Source: an uncultured Alphaproteobacteria bacterium (lineage in GTDB: Bacteria > Pseudomonadota > Alphaproteobacteria > Rhizobiales > Hyphomicrobiaceae). From it: a DNA stretch of 6,800 bases. This document shows positions 1 through 6,081 of the stretch, piece after piece; the stretch's first letter is position 1; the number at the start of each line of letters is the position of its first letter. The stretch lies in the NCBI GenBank assembly GCA_937950105.1, contig CALFEM010000128.1:1-6800 (forward strand), read 5' to 3'. Made by a program: the position numbers and the translations under genes. The notes beneath the pieces are model-generated. The model worked only from the letters and a program-made list of their open reading frames with translations. It ran no database searches and was not told the origin of the DNA.

Positions 1-543
1 TGGGATCGTCTGCTCGACGAAGCGGCCGTCACCTATCTGTTTTTTTTCAAGCAGAAGACGGCATACGAGATCATCTTCGCCAAGTCGTTCCCGACCAAAT
101 CGGGCCGCGCCAAGATCGTGCCGGCGACCATGATGCCGCCGCATGAGTTGCCCGATGACGACTATCCGATGGTGCTGACGACGGGCCGCCTGCTGGAGCA
201 TTGGCACACGGGCTCGATGACGCGGCGCGCCTCGACGCTCGACGCGCTGGAGCCGGAGGCCATCGCCGGCCTCAACCCGCGCGACATGGAGCGCATGGGC
301 ATTGCGGCGGGCGACATGGTGGTGATCGGCACGCGGCGTGGTGAGATCACGCTGAATGCACGCGCCGATCGCGACACCGCCGAGGGCATGGTGTTCATTC
401 CGTTCGCGTTCGCGGAGGCGCCGGCCAACGCGCTGACCAACCCGCAGCTCGATCCGATGGGCAAGATCCCCGAGTTCAAGTTCTGCGCCTGCCGTATCGA
501 GAAGATCGACCAGCCCGCCGCCAAGGCCGATGCGGCGGAGTAG
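1..543 (+). CDS. fdhF: Formate dehydrogenase, molybdenum-containing alpha (catalytic) subunit, C-terminal part; interrupted by adapter sequence
   Basis: The reading frame is open from base 1 to the TAG at 541-543, and the start lies outside the window. This is the catalytic subunit (FdsA/FdhF type) of a cytoplasmic formate dehydrogenase, which oxidises formate to CO2 at a molybdopterin cofactor and passes electrons on, usually to NAD+. The visible part is the C-terminal molybdopterin-dinucleotide-binding domain. It shows TTGRLLEHWHTGSMTRR (about 60-76 in the visible frame), a GD(M)VVIGTRRG strand, and the family's closing pattern NPQLDP.GKIPEFKFCA. The last 15 codons are Ala/Lys-rich and recur downstream as part of a tandem repeat. 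Residues encoded at 40-71 (FFFKQKTAY...) come from a sequencing oligonucleotide, so about ten native residues between VTY and EIIF are unknown. No fdhD or fdsD follows. Family assignment is firm; the electron acceptor is inferred from family. Confidence 0.9.
   Translation, partial: WDRLLDEAAVTYLFFFKQKTAYEIIFAKSFPTKSGRAKIVPATMMPPHELPDDDYPMVLTTGRLLEHWHTGSMTRRASTLDALEPEAIAGLNPRDMERMGIAAGDMVVIGTRRGEITLNARADRDTAEGMVFIPFAFAEAPANALTNPQLDPMGKIPEFKFCACRIEKIDQPAAKADAAE
40..71 (+). other. Illumina P7 flow-cell oligonucleotide (with T run) embedded in the contig: artefact
   Basis: Eight T residues (40-47) are followed at 48-71 by the complete 24-nt P7 sequence, beginning CAAGCAGAAGACGG and ending GAGAT, without a mismatch. 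Surface-grafted P7 carries a poly-T linker, which would explain the T run. The insert stays in frame with the formate dehydrogenase gene and translates to the familiar contaminant peptide containing KQKTAYE. The 3' end of the oligo (GAGAT) is also what the gene would naturally have for the Glu-Ile of its EIIF segment, so the chimera may have formed by short matching at that site (inference). Confidence 0.97.
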
Positions 544-747
544 GTGAGCCAACGCTCTGTCGGTAGCCGTGCGTGCTTCTCCCTGTCCGAGAGGGTTAAC
601 GTAGGGGCCTTCACGCTCGGCGACAGACAGTCATTCCGTTACCGTTGCCGGGATCGATTCATCACCCGCCGGCGAGTTGGGAGATCTCGCGGCGTGCGCC
701 ATGTGGAAGCGTGGATCCCGGGGACGAGCCCCGGGATGACAGAGTTG
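493..747. repeat. Tandem repeat unit 1 (255 bp), starting within the 3' end of fdhF
   Basis: The unit begins at CGTATCGAGAAGATCGA in the last 17 codons of the formate dehydrogenase gene (stop codon included), passes its stop codon, and ends with ATGACAGAGTTG just before the next unit starts with the same words. Compared with unit 2 I count six substitutions and one 5-bp insertion (GGCGA-type, near 671-675). The length is divisible by three and the frame is open to the end of unit 2's coding tail, so read-through of the 541-543 stop would append the duplicated tail. I attach no function to that. Confidence 0.93.
715..737. repeat. REP-like palindrome, copy in unit 1
   Basis: Perfect 9-bp inverted repeat ATCCCGGGG / CCCCGGGAT around the 5-nt loop ACGAG. 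The flanks (GTGGAAGCGTGG before, ATGACAGAG after) match the dispersed intergenic repeat familiar from many Hyphomicrobiales genomes, whose minus-strand translation gives VIPGLVPGIHAS. The hairpin could act on mRNA ends downstream of fdhF, but it lacks a U tract, so it is not a typical intrinsic terminator. Confidence 0.8.
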
Positions 748-798
748 CGTATCGAGAAGATCGAGCAGCCCGCCGCCAAGGCCGATGCGGCGGAGTAG
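748..798 (+). pseudogene. Duplicated C-terminal tail of formate dehydrogenase alpha subunit
   Basis: Encodes RIEKIEQPAAKADAAE followed by TAG. This is the same 3' terminus as at 493-543, with one Asp-to-Glu change. It has no start codon or ribosome binding site of its own and is best read as a gene fragment carried by the tandem duplication rather than a functional gene. Confidence 0.85.
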
Positions 799-964
799 GT
801 GAGCCAACGCTCTGTCGGTAGCCGTGCGTGAATCTCCCTGTCCGAGAGGGTTAACGTAGGGGCCTTCACGCTCGGCGACAGACTGTCATCCCGTTACCGT
901 TGCCGGGATCGATTCATCACCCGCAGTTGGGAGATCTCGCGGCGTGCGCCATGTGGAAGCGTGG

Positions 965-987
965 ATCCGGGGGACGAGCCCCGGGAT
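965..987. repeat. REP-like palindrome, copy in unit 2
   Basis: Same element as at 715-737, but the left arm reads ATCCGGGGG, so one of the nine stem pairs (969 with 983) is now a G-G mismatch. The loop ACGAG and the right arm are unchanged. Confidence 0.75.
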
Positions 988-997
988 GACAGAGTTG

Positions 998-1022
998 CGC
1001 ATCGAGAAGATCGACCAGCCCG
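998..1022. repeat. Truncated third repeat unit (25 bp)
   Basis: CGCATCGAGAAGATCGACCA and the next five bases repeat the start of units 1 and 2 (one T-to-C change) and would encode RIEKIDQP. The match stops exactly where the minus-strand dehydrogenase stop codon (TTA on + at 1023-1025) begins. The third unit is therefore broken at this point, which marks a rearrangement junction. Confidence 0.85.
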
Positions 1023-1775
1023 TTATCCGACGGTGTAGCCGCCGTCGACGACCAGTTCCTGACCGAAGATGTTGCTGGCCTTGTCCGAGACCAGGAACAC
1101 GGCCGCATCGGCGATGCTCTGAGGCGCGCCGAACTGGCCGGGGAACAGGCGCGCGGTCACGTTGGCCCCCACCTGCGCCAGCACGTCGGCCGGCAGTCCG
1201 ACCTTCCCCCACAACGGCGTGGCGATCGGCCCCGGAGCCACCGCATTCACACGGATACCCTGCGGCGCCAGTTCGGCGGCCAGTGTCTTGGTGACCGAGC
1301 TGAGGGCGGCCTTGCTGGCGCTGTAGACAGCCAGCCCCGGGAAGCCGACCTGCACCAGGAACGTGGTGACGAACACGATCGCTCCGCCCTGGCGGATATG
1401 CGGCAGGAACAGGCGAGCGGTCTGCACCGCGCCGACGAAATTGACCGAGAACTGCTCCTCGATCGCCGCCTCGTCGCTGTCGGCGAACGCGACCACCTTG
1501 GCCATGCCCGCGTTGGGGATCACCGCATCGACAGCCCCGAAGCGGTCGATCGTGCGAGCGACGAGGCTTTCGAGGTCGGCCCGTCGAGTCACGTCGCCGG
1601 CAACTGCGATCACGCGTTCGGGGGCCAGCGCTTCGAGTTCCTTCAGCGCCGTCACGTCGCGGCCATGAATGGCCACCGAGGCGCCCTCCGCCAGGCAGGC
1701 TTCGGCGATGGAGCGGCCAATGCCACTGCTGGCCCCTGTAATGACGACCACTTTTCCATCGAGCATGTTGGTCAT
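1023..1775 (-). CDS. SDR family NAD(P)-dependent oxidoreductase
   Basis: 250-residue classical short-chain dehydrogenase/reductase, a soluble Rossmann-fold enzyme of typical length. Visible landmarks are the cofactor loop TGASSGIG (13-20), Asp61 (DVT), NAG (88-90), Asn112, the active-site pair Tyr151/Lys155 in YSASK, and the APGPIATP loop (180-187). Arg39 at the end of the second strand (HGRD) favours NADP(H) over NAD(H); this is inference from family rules. The residue 13 before the tyrosine, normally the catalytic Ser, is Thr138. The start chosen is ATG at 1775, six bases after AGGAGA; an in-frame ATG at 1814 lacks such a site. The C-terminus GGYTVG is normal, so the gene is intact although its stop abuts the broken repeat. 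The substrate cannot be read from the sequence. It is divergent from the DUF305 gene. Confidence 0.93.
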   Translation of the reverse strand: MTNMLDGKVVVITGASSGIGRSIAEACLAEGASVAIHGRDVTALKELEALAPERVIAVAGDVTRRADLESLVARTIDRFGAVDAVIPNAGMAKVVAFADSDEAAIEEQFSVNFVGAVQTARLFLPHIRQGGAIVFVTTFLVQVGFPGLAVYSASKAALSSVTKTLAAELAPQGIRVNAVAPGPIATPLWGKVGLPADVLAQVGANVTARLFPGQFGAPQSIADAAVFLVSDKASNIFGQELVVDGGYTVG

Positions 1776-1956
1776 GAGGTTTCTCCTGGAGCGATGGGAG
1801 CGAGTTGCCCCCAATGCCTACATCGGGCGATGCGCTGCCGGCCTTAACCGATGGCAAGCGGCCGCGCCGCCCGGGCGCGCGCGCCGGAGTGAGGTCGGTT
1901 GCGATGACGGCTGCGGCGGTGAGGGAACGCAAGCTCGTCCCCTGCGTTCGCGTAGC
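1776..1956. promoter_or_regulatory. Divergent intergenic region between SDR and DUF305 genes
   Basis: 181 bp that must hold both promoters. No convincing -35/-10 pair is seen. Two symmetrical elements stand out. One is a perfect 10-bp palindrome CGCCCGGGCG at 1868-1877. The other is a 7-bp inverted repeat GAACGCA (1925-1931) / TGCGTTC (1943-1949) with an 11-nt loop, ending eight bases before the DUF305 start. Either could be an operator or mRNA hairpin, but palindromes of this size are not rare in GC-rich DNA. Confidence 0.3.
1782..1787 (-). promoter_or_regulatory. Ribosome binding site of the SDR gene
   Basis: The minus strand reads AGGAGA six bases before the ATG at 1775. This decides the start in favour of the MTNML form and against the 13-residue longer frame. 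Confidence 0.75.
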
Positions 1957-2496
1957 ATGATCAGCCAAGCACCGACCGGCAGCCACGACGACCACGCCGG
2001 GCTTCGAGAGAAAGCCCGCTCCCAACCGGGACCGGCCTATACGCGCTTCGGCGTGATGATCGCGGTTTCCACCGCGATCATGCTGGTGCTCATGTATCTG
2101 AACACCTACGAGTGGGATCACGTGACGTGGAGCGAAACCCGAGCCTATATGGCGCTCCTCATGGGGGCGTCCATGGCACTGGTGATGCTGGCGTTCATGC
2201 TGCACATGTACACGTCGCGCACTGCGAACATCGCGATCGCCGCAACCGCGATCTTCGTGTGGTCGGCGTCGCTGTATCTCGTTCGCAGCCAGGTGACCGT
2301 CGACGACCTCGACTACATGAAGGCCATGATCCCGCATCACTCGATCGCGGTGCTGACGAGCCGGCGGGCCCAGATCGAGGATCCGCGCGTGCGCAGGCTC
2401 GCCGATCAGATCATCGAGACGCAGCTGCGCGAGATTGCCGAAATGAAAGCGCTGGTTTCCGACCTCGAGTCGCGAAAAGACGGCGCGGGTCGATAG
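1957..2496 (+). CDS. DUF305 domain-containing membrane protein
   Basis: 179 residues. A short His/Asp-containing N-terminus (SHDDH at 9-13) precedes three predicted membrane helices (about 33-50, 63-83 and 92-108). A helical DUF305 region follows, with MKAMIPHHSIAV (121-132), SRRAQIEDPRVRRLADQII and a closing QLREIAEMKAL segment. DUF305 proteins such as CopM are ferritin-like helical domains, and some bind copper through His and Met. The His127-His128 pair and Met121, Met124 and Met163 are the likely metal ligands by analogy. The three-helix anchor plus one C-terminal DUF305 repeat is a known architecture in alphaproteobacteria. The start ATG at 1957 lacks a clear Shine-Dalgarno, so a start farther upstream or at 2053 (GTG/ATG, just before helix 1) is possible. 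It converges on hemF with a 15-bp gap. Confidence 0.85.
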   Translation: MISQAPTGSHDDHAGLREKARSQPGPAYTRFGVMIAVSTAIMLVLMYLNTYEWDHVTWSETRAYMALLMGASMALVMLAFMLHMYTSRTANIAIAATAIFVWSASLYLVRSQVTVDDLDYMKAMIPHHSIAVLTSRRAQIEDPRVRRLADQIIETQLREIAEMKALVSDLESRKDGAGR

Positions 2497-2511
2497 CCAT
2501 CCCGAGCATCC

Positions 2512-3423
2512 TCACGGCCACTTCACGATCGGCGGCATGGACGAAAGGATGCTGGCGATGTTGCCGCCGGTCTTGAGACCGAAGATGGTGCCGCGGTCGT
2601 AGAGCAGGTTGAACTCGACGTAGCGGCCGCGACGGATCAACTGCTCGTCGCGATGCGCTTCGGTCCAGTCGGTCGCGAAGTTGCGGCGCACGAGCTTGGG
2701 GTACACGTCGAGGAAGGCGCGGCCGACATCCTTGGTGAACGCGAGGCCGGCGGCGAACCCGCCGTCCGCTTCCTCGGGCGCGAGATAGTCGTAGAAGATG
2801 CCGCCGATGCCGCGCATCTCCTTGCGGTGCGGCAGATAGAAATATTCGTCACACCACGCCTTGAAGCGCTCGTAGTCGGCGACCTTGTGCGGCGTGCACG
2901 CCGCCTTCATGGCATCGTGAAAGGCGATGGTGTCAGGGTCCTCCTGCGTGCGCCGCCTGTCGAGAACCGGGGTGAGGTCGGCGCCGCCGCCGAGCCACCA
3001 TTTGCTCGTCACCACCATGCGCGTGTTCATGTGTACGGCCGGCACGTGCGGATTGTGCATGTGGGCGATGAGCGAGATACCCGAGGCCCAGAAGCGCGGG
3101 TCTTCCTCCGCGCCGGGGATCTGCTTGCGAAACTCCGGGGCGAAGGTGCCGTGCACGGTCGAGGTGTGCACGCCGACCTTCTCGAACACACGCCCGCCCA
3201 TCATGCTCATGACGCCGCCGCCGCCGGGCGTGCCGTCGGCGTCGGTGCGTTCCCACGGCGTGCGCACGAAGCGGCCGGCGGGCCGGAGCGAGAAGGTCGC
3301 GCCGGACGGCAGGTCGTTCTCGACGGCCTCGAACGCGGCGCAAATCAGGTCGCGCAGGCTTTCGAACCAGGCGCGGGCTTCAGATTTCATGGCGTCGAGA
3401 GTGGCATCCGGCGGGAGCGGCAT
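2512..3423 (-). CDS. hemF: Oxygen-dependent coproporphyrinogen III oxidase
   Basis: 303 residues, full length for bacterial HemF (about 300). The enzyme is a cytoplasmic homodimer that oxidatively decarboxylates two propionates of coproporphyrinogen III to give protoporphyrinogen IX in heme synthesis, using O2. Signature blocks occur in order: GGGGVMSMM (67-75), [13 protein letters not shown] (80-92), the [16 protein letters not shown] region (120-135) with the conserved active-site His121, [11 protein letters not shown] (142-152), [20 protein letters not shown] in the middle, and the C-terminal block [17 protein letters not shown]. No key block is missing. The ATG at 3423 follows GAGG (3434-3437) by ten bases; Met12 (3390) is an alternative start. 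Transcribed divergently from the ABC transporter and alone, with no other heme gene in view. Its presence implies an aerobic lifestyle. Confidence 0.97.
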   Translation of the reverse strand: MPLPPDATLDAMKSEARAWFESLRDLICAAFEAVENDLPSGATFSLRPAGRFVRTPWERTDADGTPGGGGVMSMMGGRVFEKVGVHTSTVHGTFAPEFRKQIPGAEEDPRFWASGISLIAHMHNPHVPAVHMNTRMVVTSKWWLGGGADLTPVLDRRRTQEDPDTIAFHDAMKAACTPHKVADYERFKAWCDEYFYLPHRKEMRGIGGIFYDYLAPEEADGGFAAGLAFTKDVGRAFLDVYPKLVRRNFATDWTEAHRDEQLIRRGRYVEFNLLYDRGTIFGLKTGGNIASILSSMPPIVKWP

Positions 3424-3628
3424 GGACGGGGAACCTCGGTGCGTTTTGTCGGGTTGCGGTTTCGGGTGCTATTGACCATGTGACAGGCTCGGCCCGCAAG
3501 TCTGCCGGCGAGGCCGGGGATATCGTCATTCGAGCCCGTCACGATGATGACGCCTTGGCGGCGCCTGCTGGTCCCCGGACGTATCTGTTCTCGCGGTCGA
3601 ACGTATCGCGCACACCCGAAGGTTTCGC
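3424..3628. promoter_or_regulatory. Divergent intergenic region between hemF and ABC exporter
   Basis: 205 bp that must contain both start regions. A TTGACC (3472-3477) resembles a -35 box, but no matching -10 lies 17 bases on. A small inverted repeat CGTCA/TGACG (3537-3541, 3548-3552) is seen. No FNR/Anr-type TTGAT-N4-ATCAA site, which some hemF genes carry, was found. Long open frames that cross this region are shadows of the neighbouring genes. Confidence 0.35.
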
Positions 3629-5509
3629 ATGATCGACCGCTTCTTCACCTGGCTCGAGCGCTGGCGCTCGCCGTTCCCAGAGCCGCAGCCGACCATGCCG
3701 CCGACGGGCTTCTGGCCGTTCATCATCCACTACACGCGGCCGTTCTGGCCGCTTCTCGCCGTTTCGTCCGGTCTCGGCGCAGCAATCGCGTTGATCGAGG
3801 TGTCGCTGTTCGCGTTCCTCGGCCAGCTCGTCGACTGGCTGACCAAGGCCGACCGCGCCACGTTCTGGTCCGAGCGCGGTGGCTTCCTGCTGTTCATGAC
3901 GGCGGTGGTGCTGCTGCTGCTGCCGGCGATGAAGTTCGTCTACGAAGCCGTGATCCATCAGGGCCTGATGGGCAACTTCGCCATGCGCACGCGCTGGCAG
4001 GCGCACCGCTACGTGCTGCGCCAGTCGCTCGCCTACTTCCAGAACGACTTTGCGGGGCGCATTTCGGCCAAGGTGATGCAGACCTCGGTCGCCGTGCGCG
4101 AAGTGGTGATGAAGATCGCCGAGGTGCTGGTTTACGTCTCGGTATATTTCCTCGGCGCGGTGGGCGTATTCGCCGCAACGGACCTCAGGCTTTCGGCACC
4201 GCTCGTGATCTGGCTCGGTGCGTACGTCGTCGCCATGCGCTACTTCATTCCGAAGCTCGGCAAGATCTCGAGCGAGCAGGCGGATGCGCGTTCGATCATG
4301 ACCGGGCGTGTGGTCGACAGTTACACCAACATCGCCACGGTGAAGATGTTCGCGCATGCCGAGCGCGAGGATGCCTACGCGCGCGACAGCATGGTTGGAT
4401 TCCTCGACACCGTGTACCGGCAGATGCGGCTCGTCACGCTGTTGACGTTCACGCTCAACACGCTCAATGCGGCGCTGCTGTTCTCGGTGGCCGGCCTCTC
4501 GATCTGGCTGTGGTCGATCGAGGCGGTGACGACGGGCGCCATCGCGCTCTCCATCGGTCTCGTGCTGCGCATGCAAGGTATGGCGCACTGGATCATGTGG
4601 GAAGTCGCCGGCCTGTTCGAGAACATCGGCGTGGTGCAGGACGGTATCGAGGGACTGGCACGCGGCCGCGATGTGACCGACATACCGGGCGCCAGGCCGC
4701 TGGTGGTGCCGCGCGGCGAGATCCGCTACGAGGCTATACATTTCAACTACGGCAAGGATCGCGGGCTGACCGACGGCGCCGGCGTTATCGACAACCTGTC
4801 GCTGGTGATCAAGCCCGGCGAGAAGGTCGGCTTGGTCGGGCGCTCGGGTGCCGGCAAGTCGACTCTCGTGTCGGTGCTGCTGCGCTTCTACGATCTCGAG
4901 AAGGGCCGAATTCTCGTCGACGGCCAGGATATCGCCAGCGTGACGCAGGAGAGCTTGCGCGCGGCCATCGGCATGGTGACGCAGGATACTTCGCTGCTGC
5001 ACCGCTCGGTGCTGGAGAACATCGTCTATGGTCGCCCCGATGCGACGCCGGAGCAGGCGATCGCGGCGGCGAAGCGTGCTCATGCGCACGAGTTCATACA
5101 GGGTCTCGTCGACCTCAAGGGGCGCACGGGCTACGACGCGCATGTCGGCGAGCGCGGCGTCAAGCTGTCGGGCGGCCAGCGCCAGCGCATCGCCATCGCG
5201 CGGGTGCTGTTGAAGGACGCGCCGATCCTGATCCTCGACGAGGCGACGAGCGCGCTCGACAGCGAGGTCGAGGCGGCCATCCAGGAACAGCTCGTCAACC
5301 TGATGTCCGGCAAGACGGTGATCGCCATCGCGCATCGCCTCTCGACCATCGCTGCGATGGACCGCCTCATCATCATGGACGAGGGCCGCATCGTCGAGGA
5401 AGGTACGCACGCGGAGCTCGTCCAGCGCGGCGGGCTCTATGCGGATCTGTGGGCCCGCCAGTCCGGCGGGTTCCTCGCGCAGGATGCCACAGAGGAGGCA
5501 GCTGAATGA
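3629..5509 (+). CDS. ABC transporter, half-size exporter (permease-ATPase fusion)
   Basis: 626 residues: membrane domain first, then nucleotide-binding domain, the layout of homodimeric ABCB/MsbA-type exporters in the inner membrane. Predicted helices lie at about 41-66, 84-104, 163-183, 188-205, 270-296 and 303-324. The ATPase part has the A-loop Tyr374, Walker A GRSGAGKST (404-412), Q-loop Gln452, signature LSGGQ (513-517), Walker B ILILDEA with Asp537 and catalytic Glu538, and H-loop His569 (AHRLST). All catalytic residues are present, so it should be an active ATPase. ATG at 3629 follows GAAGG by six bases. The substrate is unknown; lipids, peptides, metals conjugated to thiols or drugs are all transported by relatives. 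It overlaps the next gene by four bases, so the two are probably co-translated. Confidence 0.93.
   Translation: MIDRFFTWLERWRSPFPEPQPTMPPTGFWPFIIHYTRPFWPLLAVSSGLGAAIALIEVSLFAFLGQLVDWLTKADRATFWSERGGFLLFMTAVVLLLLPAMKFVYEAVIHQGLMGNFAMRTRWQAHRYVLRQSLAYFQNDFAGRISAKVMQTSVAVREVVMKIAEVLVYVSVYFLGAVGVFAATDLRLSAPLVIWLGAYVVAMRYFIPKLGKISSEQADARSIMTGRVVDSYTNIATVKMFAHAEREDAYARDSMVGFLDTVYRQMRLVTLLTFTLNTLNAALLFSVAGLSIWLWSIEAVTTGAIALSIGLVLRMQGMAHWIMWEVAGLFENIGVVQDGIEGLARGRDVTDIPGARPLVVPRGEIRYEAIHFNYGKDRGLTDGAGVIDNLSLVIKPGEKVGLVGRSGAGKSTLVSVLLRFYDLEKGRILVDGQDIASVTQESLRAAIGMVTQDTSLLHRSVLENIVYGRPDATPEQAIAAAKRAHAHEFIQGLVDLKGRTGYDAHVGERGVKLSGGQRQRIAIARVLLKDAPILILDEATSALDSEVEAAIQEQLVNLMSGKTVIAIAHRLSTIAAMDRLIIMDEGRIVEEGTHAELVQRGGLYADLWARQSGGFLAQDATEEAAE
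5493..5498 (+). promoter_or_regulatory. Strong ribosome binding site for the GNAT gene, inside the ABC gene
   Basis: AGGAGG, seven bases before the ATG at 5506, lies within the last codons of the exporter. Combined with the ATGA stop/start overlap it supports efficient translation of the second gene and fixes its start. Confidence 0.85.
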
Positions 5510-5982
5510 CGGGGGCCGAACCGATCGTGAGACCCGCTCGCCGGGAGGATTGCGATGTCATCGCCACGCTCGCGTCGGAGCTGCGCGCAGCCCTAGGCGA
5601 GCCGCGCGATCTGCTGACGAGCGCGCATGTCCTCGCCGACGGCTTCGGCCCTGCGCCGGAGTTCGAGGTGCTGCTTGCGGAGCGCGATGGCGAGGCGGTC
5701 GGCTACGCTCTTTACATGCCGACCTACGAGCCGGCCTATGGCGTGCGCGGCATCTTTCTCGCCGATCTCTATGTGCGTTCGGCAGCCCGCGGTCTCGGCA
5801 TCGGCCGCCGCCTGTTCTCCGCGGTCAGGGATGCCGCAGAGCAAAAGGGGCGCGTCTTCGTGTGGTGGGTCAGCGATCCCGCCAACGCCGGTTCCGAGTC
5901 GTTCTACGAGGACCTCGGCGTGCAGATGCAGACGCTGGTTCGTGCGCGGGCCTTCGTTCTGGTCCCGGTTCCGCCCGGCTGA
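5506..5982 (+). CDS. GNAT family N-acetyltransferase
   Basis: 158 residues, single GNAT domain, cytoplasmic. Such enzymes move an acetyl group from acetyl-CoA to an amine. Beta strand 1 starts IVRPARREDCDVI (7-19). The strand-4/helix-3 acetyl-CoA site is FLADLYVRSAARGLGIGRRL (84-103), with the R-x-x-G-x-G type pyrophosphate loop at 95-100. Motif B is seen as ESFYEDLGVQ near 131-140. The DLYV followed by R..RG.GIG pattern resembles diamine/spermidine acetyltransferases and their relatives, so a polyamine-like or other small amine substrate is possible but not demonstrated. The ATG overlaps the exporter stop (ATGA), and a strong AGGAGG precedes it. A shared role with the exporter, such as modifying its substrate, is inference only. 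Confidence 0.93.
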   Translation: MTGAEPIVRPARREDCDVIATLASELRAALGEPRDLLTSAHVLADGFGPAPEFEVLLAERDGEAVGYALYMPTYEPAYGVRGIFLADLYVRSAARGLGIGRRLFSAVRDAAEQKGRVFVWWVSDPANAGSESFYEDLGVQMQTLVRARAFVLVPVPPG

Positions 5983-6069
5983 GGCGATCGCGAGCGGGCA
6001 TCTTGCAGAAGCCGGTGGTGTGTCCCACTTGCCTCGGCGCCCGGCGGCTCCCAGGCCGGTGTCTGGAAT

Positions 6070-6075
6070 GGAGGT
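6070..6075 (+). promoter_or_regulatory. Ribosome binding site of creA
   Basis: GGAGGT, six bases before ATG 6082. It places the start just ahead of a classical signal peptide. Confidence 0.8.
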
Positions 6076-6081
6076 CAGAAC

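Larger units (their letters stand above)
748..997. repeat. Tandem repeat unit 2 (250 bp)
   Basis: Head-to-tail copy of 493-747, shorter by a 5-bp deletion (CCGCCGGCGAGTT becomes CCGCAGTT). Other differences are GACCAG to GAGCAG in the coding tail, two changes near 830-833, two near 886-893 and one in the hairpin stem. This divergence argues against a simple assembly stutter, although mixed strains could also produce it. Confidence 0.93.
544..1022. other. Gene-free stretch made of tandemly duplicated intergenic DNA
   Basis: No convincing gene lies between the fdhF stop and the opposite-strand dehydrogenase stop at 1023. The stretch consists of the non-coding part of repeat unit 1, all of unit 2, and a 25-bp partial unit 3. 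Within each full unit there is a hairpin of the REP-like class and a looser inverted pair CTGTCG/CGACAG (557-562 and 621-626 in unit 1). Short open frames here, on either strand, are repeats read as protein and lack ribosome binding sites. I saw no transposase, terminal inverted repeats or tRNA. Confidence 0.8.

Noticed and set aside
40..47. T run as a terminator or slippage site in fdhF
   Set aside because: It immediately precedes a perfect P7 oligo and is explained by that oligo's poly-T linker.
118..120. GTG as the start of a separate 141-residue protein
   Set aside because: The frame is open upstream to base 1 with formate dehydrogenase residues, so this is an internal Val codon.
715..737. 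Rho-independent terminator after fdhF
   Set aside because: Strong stem but no T run on either strand, and the element matches a dispersed palindrome found in many contexts.
544..869. Short open frames in the repeat region on both strands (for example 544-798 + and 639-869 -)
   Set aside because: They are translations of the tandem repeat and palindrome, including the VIPGLVPGIH peptide, with no ribosome binding site.
493..1022. CRISPR array or phage-type repeat
   Set aside because: Units are about 250 bp, directly adjacent without unique spacers, and include a coding tail; no cas or phage gene is present.
886..2340. Long minus-strand open frame (484 codons) across the repeat, SDR and DUF305 genes
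   Set aside because: Arg/Gly/His-rich shadow of the SDR gene and its surroundings. It lacks any domain and covers well-supported genes in other frames.
3472..3500. Sigma-70 promoter for the ABC exporter (TTGACC at 3472)
   Set aside because: No acceptable -10 hexamer at 16-18 bases spacing.
3539..5410. Minus-strand open frame of 623 codons opposite the ABC exporter, and a 653-codon + frame at 3544-5505
   Set aside because: Both are antisense or frame-shifted shadows typical of GC-rich DNA. The + frame at 3629-5509 carries every ABC motif.
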